Shown: positions 12,610 to 14,880 of the stretch, one piece after another
Layout of the letters: each line of letters starts with the position of its first letter
How positions within the stretch are numbered: the first letter of the stretch is position 1
NCBI RefSeq assembly: GCF_949298305.1
Contig: NZ_CASFWU010000088.1
Coordinates: 1-14,880 of the forward strand
Length of the DNA: 14,880 bases
Origin: an uncultured Bacteroides sp.
Lineage (GTDB): Bacteria; Bacteroidota; Bacteroidia; Bacteroidales; Bacteroidaceae
Direction: 5' to 3'
Notes under the pieces: model-generated
What the model was told of the DNA's origin: nothing
What the model saw: the letters and a program-made list of their open reading frames with translations, nothing else
Database searches by the model: none
Program-made: the position numbers and the translations under genes

Positions 12610-14865
12610 TCAGTTTTCGATGCGTGTCACCTGCTTGATGTTCTGAATCAGCTTCAGATTGTTGCAGATGGTGCGCACATCGTCCACATCGTGTACATAC
12701 AGCTGGATTTTTCCTTCAAAGATGCCGTCGTTGGTCTCGATGGTCAGTTTGCGGATGTTTACGTTCAGCTGGCGTGAAATGACCTGGGTCACTTCATTCA
12801 GCAGTCCCATGCAGTCTATGCCCTTGATGTAGATGGTTACCAGGAATGAGAGTTGCTTGTGCATATCCCATTCCGTAGCAATGATTCGGTTGCCGTAACT
12901 GCTTTTCAGTCGGGCTGCTATCGGGCATTGCCGTTTGTGGATGATGATGCGGTTCTGGTCGTCCACGTAGCCCAGTACGTCATCGCCCGGTATGGGATGG
13001 CAGCATTCTGCCATGATGTAATTTTTCTTGATGGCTTCTTCTGTCAGTTTCAGTATCTGCTTGGTGTTTATTTTTTCTTGCGGTGCGTTTCCTTCCTGCG
13101 GCGTTTCGTTTTCCTTGTTTTCCTTGTTTCCGAAGGGGAATTTCAGTAACTTCTTCCAGCCGCCGGGCTTTGCCTTGAAAATGTTCCGGTCAGCGTCTCC
13201 CAATATGATTTTCTTGCTTCCGATGGCAATGAGCAGCTCTTCGTGGTTCTTCACGTTGTGCAGTCTTGCCAGTTTGTTCAGGGCGCTGTCATCCTTGGGG
13301 ATGTCTTCCTTCTGGAGGAACTCTTCCAGTATTTTTTCTCCTTCTTTCAGATGGGTCTTAGCTTCCTTGCGCAGCAGGGAGGCTATTTTGTTGCGTGCGC
13401 GGGCCGTGGTGGCATACACTTCCCATTCGGGCTGCACACGCTGCGATTTGGATGTGAGTATTTCAACCTGGTCGCCGCTTTGCAGCTTGTGGCTGAGGGG
13501 AACCAGCTTGTGGTTGACCTTGGCGCCGATGCAATGGCTGCCTATGTCGGTGTGCAGGGAGAAGGCAAAGTCCAGTGCCGTACAGTTCTGCGGCATGGTC
13601 TTGATTTCTCCTTTGGGTGTGAACACAAAGATTTCCGATGCAAAAAGGTTCAGTTTGATAGTGTCCAGAAAATCGATGGCGTCGGGCTGAGGGTCGTCCA
13701 ATATCTCCTTGATGGTATGCAGCCATTTTTCCAGTTCGCCTTCGTCCTCGCTGCCGCCTCCTTCCTTGTACTTCCAGTGGGCGGCAAATCCCTGTTCGGC
13801 CACGTCGTTCATGCGTTCGCTGCGTATCTGAACCTCAATCCATTGGCCGTTGTTGCTCATCAGCGTGACGTGCAGGGCCTGGTAGCCGTTGGCTTTGGGG
13901 TGGCTGACCCAGTCGCGCAGACGGTCGGGGTGAGGCTTGTAGATTTTGGAGATGGATACGTAGATGTTGAAGCAGTCGTTGAGCTCTTCTTCCGGACTGC
14001 GTGGTTCGAAGATGATGCGTACGGCCAGCAGGTCGTACACTTCCTCGAAGGGCACGTGCTTGGTCTGCATCTTGTTCCAGATGGAATAGATGGACTTCAC
14101 ACGGGCCAGGATGCGGTACTTCAGGCCCATCTTGTCCAGCTGCACCCGGATGGGGGCGGTAAAGTCCTTGAATACCTGGTCGCGTTCGGAGGCGGTGGCT
14201 CCGAGTTTCTTTTCGATGATGGCGTATTCTTCCGGGTGCTCGTACTTGAAGCTCAGGTTCTCCAGTTCGGTCTTTATCTTGTACAAGCCCAGTCGGTTGG
14301 CCAGCGGTGCGTAGATGTAGAGGGTCTCGCCTGCAATCTTGTATTGCTTGTTGGGCAGCATGGACCCCAGCGTGCGCATGTTGTGCAGACGGTCGGCTAT
14401 CTTGATGAGGATGACGCGGATGTCGTCGCTCATGGTGAGCAGCAGTTTCTTGAAGTTCTCGGCCTGTGCCGATGCCTGGTCGCCGAAGATGCCGCCCGAA
14501 ATCTTGGTCAGCCCGTCTACAATCTTGGCTATCTTGGGACCGAAAATGTTTTCAATGTCCTCCACCGTGTAGTCGGTGTCCTCCACCACGTCGTGCAGCA
14601 GGGCGGCACAGATGGAGGTAGAGCCTAAGCCGATTTCGTTGCACACAATCTTGGCCACGGCTATCGGGTGCATGATGTATGGCTCGCCCGAGCGCCGCTT
14701 GATGCCCTTGTGTGCCTGGTTGGCAAAGTTGAAGGCTTTGGTGATGATTTCCACACGTTTGCGGTGCTTGGTTGCCAAATAGTCGTTCAGCAACTCCTGA
14801 AACGCCTGTTCTATCATTTCCTTTTCAGCATTTTCCCGTTCAATCTGGCTTATATTCTCTTCCAT
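12610..14865 (-). CDS. rel: RelA/SpoT-family (p)ppGpp synthetase/hydrolase
   Basis: A 751-residue, long multidomain enzyme of the stringent response, which makes and degrades (p)ppGpp. The hydrolase domain (about 45-200) has all the metal-site residues: QAH (His52), HD at 91-92 (LLHDVVEDTDY) and Asp158 in IADRLHNMRTL. The synthetase domain (about 245-365) has RVKSIYSIWNKM (255-266), YDLLAVRII (277-285) and GYQALHVTL (327-335). A TGS domain follows at about 410-472, a ECCHPIPGDD conserved site at 620-629, and a C-terminal ACT domain at about 672-748. A lysine/glutamate/asparagine-rich linker (580-600) precedes the ECCHPIPGDD site. With an intact HD site it is predicted to be bifunctional rather than synthetase-only. 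AGGAG and AAGGA lie just before the ATG. Its promoter is outside the window. Confidence 0.96.
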   Translation of the reverse strand: MEENISQIERENAEKEMIEQAFQELLNDYLATKHRKRVEIITKAFNFANQAHKGIKRRSGEPYIMHPIAVAKIVCNEIGLGSTSICAALLHDVVEDTDYTVEDIENIFGPKIAKIVDGLTKISGGIFGDQASAQAENFKKLLLTMSDDIRVILIKIADRLHNMRTLGSMLPNKQYKIAGETLYIYAPLANRLGLYKIKTELENLSFKYEHPEEYAIIEKKLGATASERDQVFKDFTAPIRVQLDKMGLKYRILARVKSIYSIWNKMQTKHVPFEEVYDLLAVRIIFEPRSPEEELNDCFNIYVSISKIYKPHPDRLRDWVSHPKANGYQALHVTLMSNNGQWIEVQIRSERMNDVAEQGFAAHWKYKEGGGSEDEGELEKWLHTIKEILDDPQPDAIDFLDTIKLNLFASEIFVFTPKGEIKTMPQNCTALDFAFSLHTDIGSHCIGAKVNHKLVPLSHKLQSGDQVEILTSKSQRVQPEWEVYATTARARNKIASLLRKEAKTHLKEGEKILEEFLQKEDIPKDDSALNKLARLHNVKNHEELLIAIGSKKIILGDADRNIFKAKPGGWKKLLKFPFGNKENKENETPQEGNAPQEKINTKQILKLTEEAIKKNYIMAECCHPIPGDDVLGYVDDQNRIIIHKRQCPIAARLKSSYGNRIIATEWDMHKQLSFLVTIYIKGIDCMGLLNEVTQVISRQLNVNIRKLTIETNDGIFEGKIQLYVHDVDDVRTICNNLKLIQNIKQVTRIEN

Positions 14866-14880
14866 ATCCTTCTCTCCTAT

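Overview
The window looks like a chromosomal, mostly housekeeping segment from a Bacteroidales bacterium, most likely a high-GC Bacteroides or close relative. This rests on three things: promoter boxes of the Bacteroidota type (TAnnTTTG, several with a TTTG about 20 bp upstream), few clear Shine-Dalgarno sequences, and proteins that read as Bacteroides-like members of their families. There are no rRNA or tRNA genes, transposases, integrases or CRISPR arrays.

Layout from left to right. (1) A minus-strand block: a small single-span membrane protein cut by the left edge (1-297) with its own promoter, preceded upstream by aroA (389-1630), which ends in an intrinsic terminator. (2) A 926-bp gene-free divergent region (1631-2556) filled with repeats: three and a half copies of an 85-bp tandem unit whose first copy carries the aroA promoter, four copies of a 22-bp unit, a second unrelated 22-bp unit in two copies, and a hairpin. 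(3) A plus-strand Bcr/CflA-type drug efflux gene (2557-3762), whose 3' end overlaps by 34 bp the convergent minus-strand gene for a small macro-domain-like protein (3729-4121). (4) A 283-bp spacer of hairpins, an inverted repeat and heptamer repeats, then a minus-strand AspT/YidE/YbjL-type transporter (4405-6003). (5) A TerB plus J-domain membrane co-chaperone (6214-6993) and a GH109-like Gfo/Idh/MocA protein (7051-8208), both minus strand and probably cotranscribed. (6) alaS on the minus strand (8361-10982), divergent from an M23 peptidase (11194-12162) and a MerR-type regulator (12203-12577) on the plus strand. (7) A long RelA/SpoT (Rel) gene on the minus strand (12610-14865), convergent with the MerR gene.

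The genes cover shikimate-pathway synthesis, tRNA charging, the stringent response, cell-wall maintenance, transport and chaperoning. Apart from the probable two-gene sets (M23-MerR and GH109-like-J-domain), nothing shows that they work as one system. I find no convincing new multi-gene system. The least ordinary content lies in the spacers: a promoter-carrying tandem repeat, several perfect long-range inverted repeats (13 bp at 6095/6158, 17 bp at 8250/8331, nested 12 and 9 bp in the alaS leader), overlapping divergent alaS/M23 promoter boxes, and two genes of poorly understood families (the macro-like protein and the leaderless GH109-like protein).
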